This document shows, in pieces, positions 37,808-46,256 of a DNA stretch of 64,000 nt. The stretch covers positions 3,069,001 through 3,133,000 of the forward strand of contig NZ_CP107558.1 in the NCBI RefSeq assembly GCF_026427715.1. The letters run 5' to 3'. The stretch is from Methylocystis sp. MJC1. GTDB taxonomy: Bacteria > Pseudomonadota > Alphaproteobacteria > Rhizobiales > Beijerinckiaceae. The notes under the pieces are model-generated. The model was not told the origin of the DNA and ran no database searches. It worked only from the letters and a program-made list of their open reading frames with translations. The position numbers and the translations under genes are program-made. The stretch's first letter is position 1. Each line of letters opens with the position of its first letter.

Positions 37808-39814
37808 ATGACCTTGTCGAGTATTTGGGCCTTCGTCGCCGGCCGTGACATCAGTGCGTTAAAGCAGACAGAAAAAAAACTGTGCGATAAAGACGCGCTG
37901 CTGCAGACGGTCATAGACAGCAGCCCCGATGCGATTTTCGTAAAAGATCGCGGAGGCAGGATGCTGCTCGCCAATCCCGCAACCTTGGCCGCGATCGGCA
38001 AGCCGGCGGAATTCTGCATCGGCAAGACCGACGAGGAGTTTCTGCTCAACCCCGACGACGCTCGCGCCATCATGGCCCACGACCGGCGCATCATCGAGTC
38101 GGGACAAGCCGAAAATTTCGATGAAAGCCTGCTTACGCCTATCGGGATGCGCTGCTATCGCAACAGCAAAGCGCCTTTGCGCGATTGTTCGGGCAACGTC
38201 ATCGGCCTCATCGGCGTCGCCCGCGACATTACCGAGCTCAAAGAGGCCGAGGCGGCATTGCGCGCGAGCGAGGAGCGGTTCCGCGCTTTAACGCAGGCTG
38301 TCCCAGCTATCATTTGGGAAACTGACGCCGCAGGCGAGAACACTTTCGTCACCGATCTTTGGCGCTCCTACACCGGATTGGGGGCTTCCCAATCAGTGGG
38401 CTGCGGCTGGATGGAGGCCCTCCACTCCGACGATCTAGAACGGTTTTCAGGCGACTGGGCGGAGGCGATCGCTTCGGGTGAGCGCTTTGATTGCCGCTAC
38501 CGCCTGCGCGCAACCGACGGCTCCTATCGCTGGTTTCTTGGGCGCGCGTTGCCGCAGCTCGATGCCGAGGGGCGGATTCTCCGTTGGGTAGGAAGCTGCT
38601 CCGACATTGACGACATTGTGTGCGCGCAATCCGCGCTAGCGGACGCTGATCGCCGCAAGGAGCAGTTTTTGGCGACGCTCGCGCATGAGTTACGCAACCC
38701 GCTCGCGCCGATCAGCAGCGCTGTGCATGTCCTGAAAAGAAAATGCGTCTCCGAAAACGCTTGCGGCCCGATACTCGACCTGGCGCAGCGCCAGGTCGAT
38801 CATCTCACGCGCCTCGTCGACCAGCTTCTCGAAATATCGCGCATTAGCCGTGGCAAGGTCGAGCTTCGCAAGGAGAATGTTCTGTTGGCGGATTTTCTGC
38901 GCCCCGCCCTGGAGACCTGTCAGCCGCTCATTGACAAAAAGAAACATCACTTGATTGTGAAGGTGCCGGAGGACCCGTTATGGTTGTTCGGCGATCCGGT
39001 CCGCCTCGCGCAGATTGCAGCCAACCTCATCAACAATGCGGCGAAATACACGCTGCCGGGCGGCCTCATCGAAGTCGCAGCCGCGCGCGAGGGGGACGAG
39101 GTTGCGCTGCGCGTTCGTGACAATGGCGTCGGCATCGACCCCGACATGCTGCCGCACGTCTTCGATTTATTCGCGCAATCGGACAGCCAAATCCGGCTTT
39201 CCGAAGGGGGACTCGGCATCGGCCTCGCGCTCGCGCGCGATCTCGTTGAGCTGCATGGCGGGCGCGTCATGGCTTATAGCGATGGCGTCGGGCGCGGCGC
39301 AGAGTTCGTTGCCTGGCTGCCGCTGAGCACGGAGCCCGCGGCTGTCGCCTCGCCTGCGAAAAAGGCGGCCGCCGAAGCCGTGGGAACGCCGCGCGCGCTC
39401 GTCATTGACGATAACCGTGACGGCGCCAACAGCTTCAGCCTGTTGCTGGAGGCTTTGGGGGCGACGGTTTGCACGGTCTACGACGGCCACGCCGGAGTAG
39501 CCGCGATCGACCAATTCGAGCCGGACATGGTTTTCCTCGATCTGGGCATGCCTGACATTGACGGTTATGAGGCCGCGCGGCGCATTCGCGCCGCAAGCCG
39601 CGGGCGTCCGCTCCTTCTCGTCGCCCTGACCGGCTGGGGACAGGAGGAGGATCACCGCCGCACCCGTGAAGCGGGCTTTGATCTGCATCTCACGAAGCCT
39701 GCTTCCCTCGAGGCCGTGGAAGACTTATTGGAACGCGCCCGGTCGGCCGGCGCGGTTGGAGAAACGGCGCTGCGAAGCTGTGGGGCAGCCGCATCCCCTT
39801 CCGGCAAAGAATGA
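37808..39814 (+). CDS. PAS hybrid histidine kinase with receiver, N-terminus possibly truncated
   Basis: 668 residues, cytosolic. It has two PAS/PAC units (about 25-145 and 150-270), HisKA with H293 in LAHELRNPLAP, HATPase (NNAAKY, DNGVGID, GGLGIGL), and a C-terminal receiver (VFLDLGMPDIDG; LTKPAS). The first 20 residues (FVAGRDISALKQTEKKL) read like the end of another PAC motif, so the protein may have lost upstream PAS domains. From the H-box on it closely parallels the kinase at 12665-15868, suggesting duplication. Its output target is unlinked. Confidence 0.9.
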   Translation: MTLSSIWAFVAGRDISALKQTEKKLCDKDALLQTVIDSSPDAIFVKDRGGRMLLANPATLAAIGKPAEFCIGKTDEEFLLNPDDARAIMAHDRRIIESGQAENFDESLLTPIGMRCYRNSKAPLRDCSGNVIGLIGVARDITELKEAEAALRASEERFRALTQAVPAIIWETDAAGENTFVTDLWRSYTGLGASQSVGCGWMEALHSDDLERFSGDWAEAIASGERFDCRYRLRATDGSYRWFLGRALPQLDAEGRILRWVGSCSDIDDIVCAQSALADADRRKEQFLATLAHELRNPLAPISSAVHVLKRKCVSENACGPILDLAQRQVDHLTRLVDQLLEISRISRGKVELRKENVLLADFLRPALETCQPLIDKKKHHLIVKVPEDPLWLFGDPVRLAQIAANLINNAAKYTLPGGLIEVAAAREGDEVALRVRDNGVGIDPDMLPHVFDLFAQSDSQIRLSEGGLGIGLALARDLVELHGGRVMAYSDGVGRGAEFVAWLPLSTEPAAVASPAKKAAAEAVGTPRALVIDDNRDGANSFSLLLEALGATVCTVYDGHAGVAAIDQFEPDMVFLDLGMPDIDGYEAARRIRAASRGRPLLLVALTGWGQEEDHRRTREAGFDLHLTKPASLEAVEDLLERARSAGAVGETALRSCGAAASPSGKE

Positions 39815-40035
39815 GCCGTTGCCTGGCAGACGGAGCGCAATTGAGACTGAAGAAGCCCCTCTTGCCAAGGTCAAGACGTTCTTTTGGAGATTTATCGAGA
39901 ATTTCTGTTGTTGTTCGCCTGCTTTGTACTAGCAGATGATTGTGGACGAGATGCAAAGTGAATTTGACTGATTGATGATGCCTCCCCCAGATTGAGGTGC
40001 GGCTTAACAACTGGGCATTTTGGGGTGGGTTACTC

Positions 40036-40473
40036 ATGCGAAGGATTATTTTAGTTGGGGGAATTTCTCTCTCACTCGCGGGTTGCGCCGGCGTTAGTCC
40101 TGCTCCGGAGAGCGAACTGGTTGCGGTACCCAGCATCATTGGCTCTCTGAAATGCGCGTTTGCGAAAGCGCTCGTAAGCGAGCGCGAACCGGGGCGGATT
40201 GAGCGCCTTAAGGATCGAATTGCGAAAGTAACTCTGGACCTGAAGGTTGTAGACGATCAGAAAACAAGCTTCGGGTTAAAGGGGAAGGCCACAGCTGGGG
40301 GGCCGTTCGTATTTGCGCTTGGCAGTGGAGTGGCAAGTATTTCCCCTTCATTTTCCACATCGGTGCAAATAACTGATACGATAGACACAACAATTACACT
40401 GCATTACCTGCTCAAGGCCGATAACGCTAAGAGGCTTTTTGGAAAATCGGCTCGAGAAGGTTTCGCCGTAGCT
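40036..40473 (+). pseudogene. Lipoprotein gene, 5' half (interrupted by IS)
   Basis: Encodes 146 residues: a lipoprotein signal (RRIILVGGISLSLAGC, lipobox LAGC), then an unrecognised domain rich in beta-strand-like stretches (KVTLDLKVVDD; GPFVFALGSGV; TTITLHYLL). The frame ends at a TGA just inside the inserted IS element. The rest of the gene resumes at 41340 on the far side: ...FAVA joins KACNDSADQAKY in phase. Without the insert the protein would be about 257 residues. Its codon use is less GC-rich than its neighbours. Confidence 0.75.
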
Positions 40474-41339
40474 TGAGCTGTGATTCAAGCTTTGAATATG
40501 GACGAATCATAGCCGCGGCCGGATGGCCTCCATTGCCCGAAAGACGCAACGCTATCCGTCTGATCTGGCGGACGAAGAGTGGGCTGTGATCGCGCACCGT
40601 TGATGCCGCCGGCGAAGAGGCGCGGGCGACCGCGCGAGGTGGATTTCCGCGAGGTTATCAACGTGCTTCGCTATCTTGTTCGCTCGGGCTGCGGCTGGGA
40701 AATGCTGCCGGTTCACTTCGGCCCCTGGCAGACGACCTACTGGTGGTTTCGGCGCTTGATGCGCCCGTTTTCTCTTTCAGACGATCCACGATCTCTGCCT
40801 GACGTGCGACCGGGAGGAGGCTGGCCGCGAAGCCTCGCCTACCGCAGCGGTGGTCGACAGCCAGAGCGTGAAAGCGCCGCATGCCGAGACGCGCGGCTAT
40901 GACGCCGGAAAAAAGATCGTCGGCCGCAAGCGGCATATCGCCGTGGACGCCGACGGGCGACTCTTGATGGTCAATCTCTCCACCGCCGACATCTCCGACA
41001 GCGCTGGCGCGCTGCCCATCCTCGAGGCGATCCGAAAGCGCTGGCCATGGGTGAAACATCTGTTCGCCGACGGCGCCTATGACAGGACAACGCTCATGGA
41101 TAAGGCCGCCTATCTCGACTTTGCGGTCGAAATCATCCGCCGCAACGACTGCCAAAAAGGCTTCGAGGTTTTGCCCAGACGCTGGGTCGTCGAGAGAACG
41201 CTCGGCTGGATGGTCCGTTGGCGCCGCCTCGTGCGAGACTACGAGCAAAGGATCGACGTGTCAGAGGCCATGATCTTCATCGCCATGGGCGGGCTGATGC
41301 TCCGACGCATCTCTCATCCATGATTTCCAAAAGGACTCT
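40474..41339 (+). mobile_element. IS5-family insertion sequence (IS427/IS1031-like), degenerate
   Basis: An element of about 865 bp lies inside the lipoprotein gene. It carries one transposase gene broken by two indels. The outer ends read GAGCTGTGATTC on the left and, inverted, GAGTCCTTTTGG on the right. Only a few bases match, so the inverted repeats are poor and the target duplication is not resolved; the boundaries are good to a few bases. Confidence 0.75.
40523..41323 (+). pseudogene. IS5-family transposase, two frameshifts
   Basis: The product would start MASIARKTQRYPSDLADEEW, a typical IS5-family opening. Near 40591 two extra bases shift the frame into PLMPPAKRRGRPREVDFREV. Near 40762 one extra C shifts it again into FLFQTIHDLCLTCD, after which the DDE part runs to the end (VVDSQSVKAPH; LFADGAYDR; VVERTLGWMVRWRRL). 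The net change is +3, but the two indels together leave no full-length product. A single -1 frameshift would not restore it. Confidence 0.85.
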
Positions 41340-41675
41340 AAGGCATGCAACGATTCGGCTGATCAAGCAAAATACCGATTCTCTGAATGGCTTTCGCGCG
41401 TTATCGCGGGGCTCGACGAAAAGGCAAAACTCCAGCCGATCGGCTCTGTGGATAAAATCGATTACAGCGCAACGTTTGGAGTAGTAGCCGCCGACAACGC
41501 CGGTCTGGACTTCGATGTAGTGTTCCTCAGCGCCAGCGCCGCTCAAAATGAGTCCAGAAACGACGTGCAATCGATAAAATTCACCATTGCACCTCCGGAA
41601 GCTAAGAAAAATAAGCACCCACATCCGGGAGAAAAATCGCCGCCAAAAGACGTTGGTCCCGCCCTCCATTTTTAG
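41340..41675 (+). pseudogene. Lipoprotein gene, 3' half (interrupted by IS)
   Basis: An open frame of 111 codons starts directly after the IS end and stops at TAG 41673. It reads KACNDSADQAKYRFSEWLSR, then a beta-rich stretch, then a Lys/Pro/His-rich tail (KKNKHPHPGEKSPPKD). It is in phase with the 40036-40473 half once the IS is removed. It has no start codon or ribosome site of its own at the junction. Confidence 0.7.
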
Positions 41676-41938
41676 CCGGGTCCGACGGACGATCTATTGG
41701 CTTGACGCTGTCACCCAAATCGTACCTCGAATAGGCATCGCTGCGCCCGGAGCCTGAAAGAGGCTGCCGGGCGTTGTCGTCTCTACCCCCGAAAAAACTT
41801 CAAAATCCAGTTCTCCAGCCCTGAAAAAAGGGCGAGAGCCGGGGCGCGCCAACGCCCCAAGCCGCGAGTCTTGACCTCGCATGGTGTGCAGTTCGCGACG
41901 CAGGCGCTTCAGAACGCGGTTGTTTTTCATCAGGATAA

Positions 41939-41985
41939 TGGTGGGCGATGCAGGGATTGAACCTGCGACCCCTCCCGTGTGAAGG
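41939..41985 (-). pseudogene. 3' half of a split tRNA-Val(CAC)
   Basis: On the minus strand it reads anticodon loop TTCACAC, the 3' anticodon stem GGGAG, variable loop, T arm GCAGG-TTCAATC-CCTGC, acceptor ATCGCCC, A and an encoded CCA. The 5' half, with partner stems CTCCC and GGGCGAT, lies at 54043-54079. The joined halves give a perfect 75-nt tRNA. This half is the left border of the island. Confidence 0.9.
41977..41985. other. Island attachment core, left (attL)
   Basis: GTGTGAAGG, the complement of the tRNA-Val anticodon loop plus two bases of stem. It is repeated at 54043-54051; the flanking bases differ on both sides. Confidence 0.75.
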
Positions 41986-42248
41986 AAGAAATGGGGAAAA
42001 GTGCCCCCTTTAATTTCAAGTGCTTAGCAGATGAAGTGGGGACGGTCCCCAGTCCGTCCCCACTGAGTGTCAGAGAAGCCATCCAACTTTCACGCCTTTT
42101 GTTAAAAAACCTAGCGCCACCACACCAGAATTATAGAATTACCGACATGAGATAATGTCAATATCCTCAACACTTTCCGCAATACATGTTATTTTTTCAT
42201 CATTTATTGAATGTTTACTTTCGCGAAAACACGTGGTATTCATGCGCT

Positions 42249-42476
42249 ATGTCCGATACCGATCACGACGAGCACCAATACCGCCGGAGGACGGCCCTCT
42301 ACACAATGGAGGAGGCGGCCGCCAAGTTGATGATATCAAGGAGAACGCTTCAAAAGCTGATTAAAAAAGCGCCTTATTACAGAATTGCTGGAAAAAGAAA
42401 GGTCTTCAATGATGATGACATATGGCGTCTAATCGAAGCCCTGCCTTCACCTGACAAGATATGCTCGCAGACCTGA
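42249..42476 (+). CDS. Helix-turn-helix protein, excisionase-like
   Basis: 75 residues. The segment YTMEEAAAKLMISRRTLQKL followed by YYRIAGKRKVFNDDDIWRLI is the winged HTH layout of MerR/Xis-type excisionase proteins (helix-turn-helix, then R/K-x-F-x-x-x-D-I). It lies 260 bp inside the left island border, where a recombination directionality factor is expected. ATG 42249 is chosen over upstream starts because the family begins shortly before the HTH. There is no strong ribosome site. Confidence 0.7.
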   Translation: MSDTDHDEHQYRRRTALYTMEEAAAKLMISRRTLQKLIKKAPYYRIAGKRKVFNDDDIWRLIEALPSPDKICSQT

Positions 42477-42962
42477 TGAAGAAGCTTCAGCACCGAAGGG
42501 TTCGGAGAAATTACCGGTGGCCTAAACAAGAGCGCTACCTTGGGTAAGCCGTTCTGCTCAGGCCCCAGCACAGCGCAAGAAGGCGCAGTTCAAGCGGCGG
42601 GCTGAAGCTTGGCTCCTGCGCCAATGAGGGCTCAAGACGGTGCCAGCGGACCGCTTTTGACCCAAAGCGGACGTTCGTTGATACCGACCTTCCGTTTGTC
42701 TCCGACGTTCACTAATTCTCTCAGCGAATGCTTGTGGCGAGATGCGGGAAGTTTGACTTCGAGCCGCCGAGCTAATCTCGATTGAGCCGCCAAGGTACGA
42801 CATATCCACTCGCGCCCACGCGCCCGCACTGCTCTCCAGCTAATGCTCTAGCCAGCCCTTTGGTTTTCGCGGCTACGCACTACGTAGCTCGATGTGCACC
42901 ATCGTGCACGCAAGAACGCCAATTGGCGGTTTGACCGCAATTTATTCACTATGGAGCGGAAT
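42477..42962. other. 486-bp gap, no gene recognised
   Basis: Low-quality sequence within the island. Short frames on both strands (about 42558-42809 minus) have no ribosome site or family resemblance. It may hold decayed genes. The promoter of the SmbP-like gene should lie at its end. Confidence 0.45.
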
Positions 42963-43319
42963 ATGCTAAGACGTGGATTCCTACGCGCTTCGGTTGGTCT
43001 CGCGCTGACAACACTTGTCGCCCCTGGGATCGGGCTCGCCGCCGAGAATCATATCGCCCAAGCGATAGCCCAGATTAACAAGGCCATCCCATACGGCGAG
43101 GAGCCCCAACACAGCTCTTCTTTCGTCCAGCACATCGACAACGCGATCGATCACGCTGTGATGGCGCAAAGGGCACACGCTAATTCGCATGTCAAGAAAG
43201 CGATCCGCTATCTGCGCCGCGCACGCAGGATCGCCTACGGGACGCATTTGCTGAGCTATTCTCGCAGGGGTGCCGCTTTAGCGAAGAAAGCACAGGCTCA
43301 GCTTCAGGCCGCAGGCTGA
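42963..43319 (+). CDS. SmbP-like small periplasmic protein with Tat signal
   Basis: 118 residues. The N-terminus MLRRGFLRAS followed by a hydrophobic stretch to GIGLAAE is a twin-arginine signal. The mature helical repeats (HIAQAIAQINKAIPYGEE; HIDNAIDHAVMAQRAHAN; HVKKAIRYLRRARRIAYG) resemble the Nitrosomonas small metal-binding protein SmbP, whose His residues bind copper. Several of those His are kept, but the second half is more basic. A GGAG lies six bases before ATG 42963; the ATG at 42951 is less likely. It is a lone gene in the island. Confidence 0.65.
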   Translation: MLRRGFLRASVGLALTTLVAPGIGLAAENHIAQAIAQINKAIPYGEEPQHSSSFVQHIDNAIDHAVMAQRAHANSHVKKAIRYLRRARRIAYGTHLLSYSRRGAALAKKAQAQLQAAG

Positions 43320-43810
43320 GCGTTGCGCGCTTGTGCAAAAAAAAACTCGATGAATTTGGAAGCAGCAACGAATACCCTAAAGCCAAAATAGCGCCGCGCC
43401 CGTCAATCCGAGGTCGTGGCGCTTTCCTGCGGGACCTGGAGTCCGCCGACAGGCTAAGATGGCCGGCCCCTAACTAACGGAAGCCGCTCTTCCTCGTGAT
43501 GCCCAAATAATCGTGCGAAAGCCCGATGTCCTTTGTCTCCATTTGCGATCGAGATGACGCGCAAGCGCCGCTCGCGAGCTGACGGGTTTGTCGGAACTCG
43601 CAATACCGGGCGTGTCACGAGCCCCCTGGGAGATGGTTGCCGTGCCTTCCGGGCAGGGTTCGCATCAATTACCCGGGGCTTTTGGAGCGAGGCTTTCTGG
43701 ATCAGCCAACGACCGCTTCTGGCGCATCTTTCTCCTTCAGGACCGATTCCAGCGATCGCCGATTATTCGAACAATCTCCATTAGTCGGTGGTGCTGACCA
43801 TTCCATTGCG
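43320..43810. other. 491-bp gap, no gene recognised
   Basis: It lies between the SmbP-like gene and the end of the LRR-kinase gene on the other strand. A run of nine A follows the SmbP stop after 18 bp. Short frames (for example 43533-43784) show no family resemblance. No strong hairpin is seen. Confidence 0.45.
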
Positions 43811-45121
43811 TCACATGTCGCTCAGGAGCTCTACAACGTCCGCCATTGATGGGCGGCTCGCCGTGTGTGGTTGCACACAGGCGTTGACCACCTCTTGCAG
43901 TTTAATTAGCTCTGTAGGCGCAGCCGTACACCGCGCTAGCAATTCGCCAAGAAGCAGCCCCCATGCGCGGACTTCGGTTCGTTGCCAAAGACTCCCTTCT
44001 TCACCGACCGGAAGCACACACGCCGCGCCGAAATCGCTAAGCGCCGCGTCGCCGTTTTGCCCGTCCCAAAGAACATTATGAGCGTAAAGATCGCCATGCA
44101 GTAACCCCCTCGCATGCAGATGAGCAGTGGCCGAAGCTACGCCACGCGCTAGCTGAAGGGCAGTCGTCCGTGTTAGACGCAATTCGGAGGAATACACATC
44201 ACGGCTACAGGTCGTGAGGTTTGGGGGGGCCGCGAGCGGGCGCCAATGAGCCGGTAGCAGCGGCATCAATAGCCCATCTCTCCCCTCGGGGTGATCCACC
44301 AAACGACCCAAAGCCGCCGTAAGGTTAGGATGTTCCCCCGCAGCCAGGCATGTCGTTATTTCACTTAGAGGGGAACCGTCGCTCGTCATGGCGCCCAGGA
44401 AAAGTTTCACCGCCACAGAGATCGGCTTATTGACCCTTTCTGCTCGCCAAAGCCCGCGATGCACTTGTCCGGAGGAGCCTCGGCCCAGACGCGCTCCGAT
44501 GTCGAGATCCGCCCAAAAAACGGGCGCAGCGACTGCGGGCACCAAATCGCGCTGCAGAGGATTTCCGTTCCAGGAAATCCAGGCGAGGCTGGGAAGCTGC
44601 ACGAGCCACGGTGGAAGCGCATCAAAGCCGTTGGAGCTCAGCCGCACCAGCTCCAGAGACGACGCATCGGCCAGACTGCTCGGAAGTTTGCGGAGCCGAT
44701 TCCCCGCCAGCATCAACTTCTGTAAAAGCGGTCGCTCGCCAAGAGCTTCGGGGAGTTGCTCAATGCGGTTTTCAGTGAGGATCAGCCAGCGCAATTTTGG
44801 CGGCAGAGCTTCTTCTGGAACTTCTCGTAGCCCGGACGCCCGGAACCCGATCTGGCTCAAGGAGCGGCAATCCCCAAGCGCTGAGGGAAGTCGCTCGAAG
44901 TTATTGCCTGAGCAAAATAATACGCGCAGCCGATGAAGGCGGCTCATGTCATTGGGGAGTTCGTTAAGCCGGCCACCGCTGAGGTCCAGGACCTCGAGCG
45001 TATCAGCCAAGCCAAAGACCTCCCGCGGGAATTCGGTGAGCCCCGGCAAACGAAGCTCGCGTGTGCCGGCGAGATCGCCGCGACGAAGACTTTGCAGGTC
45101 CGACTTTTGAAATTCTGACAT
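43811..45121 (-). CDS. Leucine-rich-repeat protein kinase
   Basis: 436 residues. Seven or so LRRs of about 23 residues (LEVLDLSGGRLNELP; LRWLILTENRIEQLP; LQKLMLAGNRLRKLP) cover 20-190. A eukaryote-like kinase domain follows: glycine loop LGRGSSGQV (212-220), K239 in VAVKLF, catalytic loop HGDLYAHN (D344, N349) and DFG at D363. The catalytic Lys two residues after D344 is replaced by Tyr, an unusual change. No membrane helix or signal peptide, so cytosolic. LRR plus kinase in one short bacterial protein resembles ROCO/plant receptor parts. Function is unknown; a defence or signalling role is inference from the island setting. Confidence 0.9.
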   Translation of the reverse strand: MSEFQKSDLQSLRRGDLAGTRELRLPGLTEFPREVFGLADTLEVLDLSGGRLNELPNDMSRLHRLRVLFCSGNNFERLPSALGDCRSLSQIGFRASGLREVPEEALPPKLRWLILTENRIEQLPEALGERPLLQKLMLAGNRLRKLPSSLADASSLELVRLSSNGFDALPPWLVQLPSLAWISWNGNPLQRDLVPAVAAPVFWADLDIGARLGRGSSGQVHRGLWRAERVNKPISVAVKLFLGAMTSDGSPLSEITTCLAAGEHPNLTAALGRLVDHPEGRDGLLMPLLPAHWRPLAAPPNLTTCSRDVYSSELRLTRTTALQLARGVASATAHLHARGLLHGDLYAHNVLWDGQNGDAALSDFGAACVLPVGEEGSLWQRTEVRAWGLLLGELLARCTAAPTELIKLQEVVNACVQPHTASRPSMADVVELLSDM

Positions 45122-45364
45122 GACTTCCTCTAGCGGAGACTTTCCCCGACGGTAATGACCTTCCTATGGTTTCCTCGGCAGCGATGGAAGCGCGCCGGTG
45201 CCGACAACGTTCGGGAGGATCTTCCGTCTGATTTTTCCCACTAGAGAGAATTTTGAAAAAACAAAAGGGCGCTCATCTGGACTGCTGTGCCAGAGCAGGC
45301 TCCTAACGGCGGCTTCTGGCGCGTCGCGGGCCTGGCGCTTCGCTAGGCCGCGACGCTATTCTTT

Positions 45365-45991
45365 TCACACCTCAACCTGCTCTGAGATGCTGAGAGCGTC
45401 GTCTACCTCGATGCCGAGATAGCGGACAGTGCTTTCCAACTTGGTATGGCCGAGTAGCAGCTGGACAGCTCGTAGATTGCCTGTTTTCTTGTAAATCAGA
45501 GCTGCCTTCGTTCGTCGTATCGAGTGCGTTCCGTAGGCGGAGGCATCAAGCCCGGCGCTCGCTACCCATTTCTTCACAATGCGAGCGTATTGCCTGGTCG
45601 AGATATGAGGGCGTTTCGCAAGGCGGCTTGGGAACAGAGTGCGATTATTTGCCATACCGCGAGCGTCGAGCCATTCTCGAACGGATAAACGAGTCTGCTC
45701 GGTTAACTCAAACTGCACAGGGCGGCCCGTCTTCTTCTGAACCACGACCGCGCGGTCGCGCACTCGACCGCCAGCAAAAACGTCATCCACTTGCAAACTT
45801 ACGAGGTCGCAGCTTCGCAGTTTGCTGTCGATAGCAAGCTTAAACATGGCGAGGTCGCGCTTGCGGCAGTCAAGTTGTAGCCGAACCCGAATGGTCCAAA
45901 CATCCTTTGGCCGAAGCGGGCGCTTCTGACCCAGCAGCCGGCCTTTATTCCACGGCGTATAGTTGTGGCCGACCTCAGGCGAAGAGTTCAT
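45365..45991 (-). CDS. Tyrosine recombinase/integrase
   Basis: 208 residues, of the short type without an arm-binding domain. The catalytic set is complete: R59 (LRSCDLVSL), K87, H156 and R159 (HSIRR), H182 (LLGHTKLES) and Y191 (VRYLG). ATG 45991 follows AAGGAG by seven bases; the frame runs on upstream to 46249 without a ribosome site. It could have inserted the island in tRNA-Val, but it lies 3.4 kb from the left end, while integrases usually border the att site. The group II intron lies just upstream of it. Confidence 0.88.
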   Translation of the reverse strand: MNSSPEVGHNYTPWNKGRLLGQKRPLRPKDVWTIRVRLQLDCRKRDLAMFKLAIDSKLRSCDLVSLQVDDVFAGGRVRDRAVVVQKKTGRPVQFELTEQTRLSVREWLDARGMANNRTLFPSRLAKRPHISTRQYARIVKKWVASAGLDASAYGTHSIRRTKAALIYKKTGNLRAVQLLLGHTKLESTVRYLGIEVDDALSISEQVEV

Positions 45992-46223
45992 GGTCGTCTC
46001 CTTCAGAGCCGACCCTCCCGCCTCAGCACCTAACGTATGGCGCTTCAGATAATATGCGCCTCCGCCACCATCGCGAGGGGAAACGCGGAATTGACCCGAA
46101 GCGGCCATCAAACGACACCCGCTTTTCGCATCTATCTTCTGCACGCCATAACCTATCGAAAATTCAAGGGTGCACCGTCCGTGTTCCCGGTAGGGACGCT
46201 CATTGCTGAGCGCCCCCCGGACA

Positions 46224-46256
46224 GATCCGTACGAGCGGAATTCCCGCATACGGCTC
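46224..46256 (-). ncRNA. Group II intron domain V
   Basis: A 33-nt hairpin, GAGCCGTATGCGG and CCGCTCGTACGGATC, is the conserved catalytic helix of group II introns, just after the RT stop codon. Confidence 0.8.

Noticed and set aside
41694..41930. 78-codon minus-strand frame beside the tRNA-Val 3' half
   Set aside because: No ribosome site and no recognisable domain; the start is plausible (LKRLRRELHTMRG) but the rest is not. The region also contains a GCCCGGAGCCT/AGGCTGCCGGGC hairpin at 41745-41772.
45992..46249. N-terminal extension of the recombinase frame
   Set aside because: It lacks a ribosome site and runs into the 3' exon of the group II intron; ATG 45991 has AAGGAG in place.
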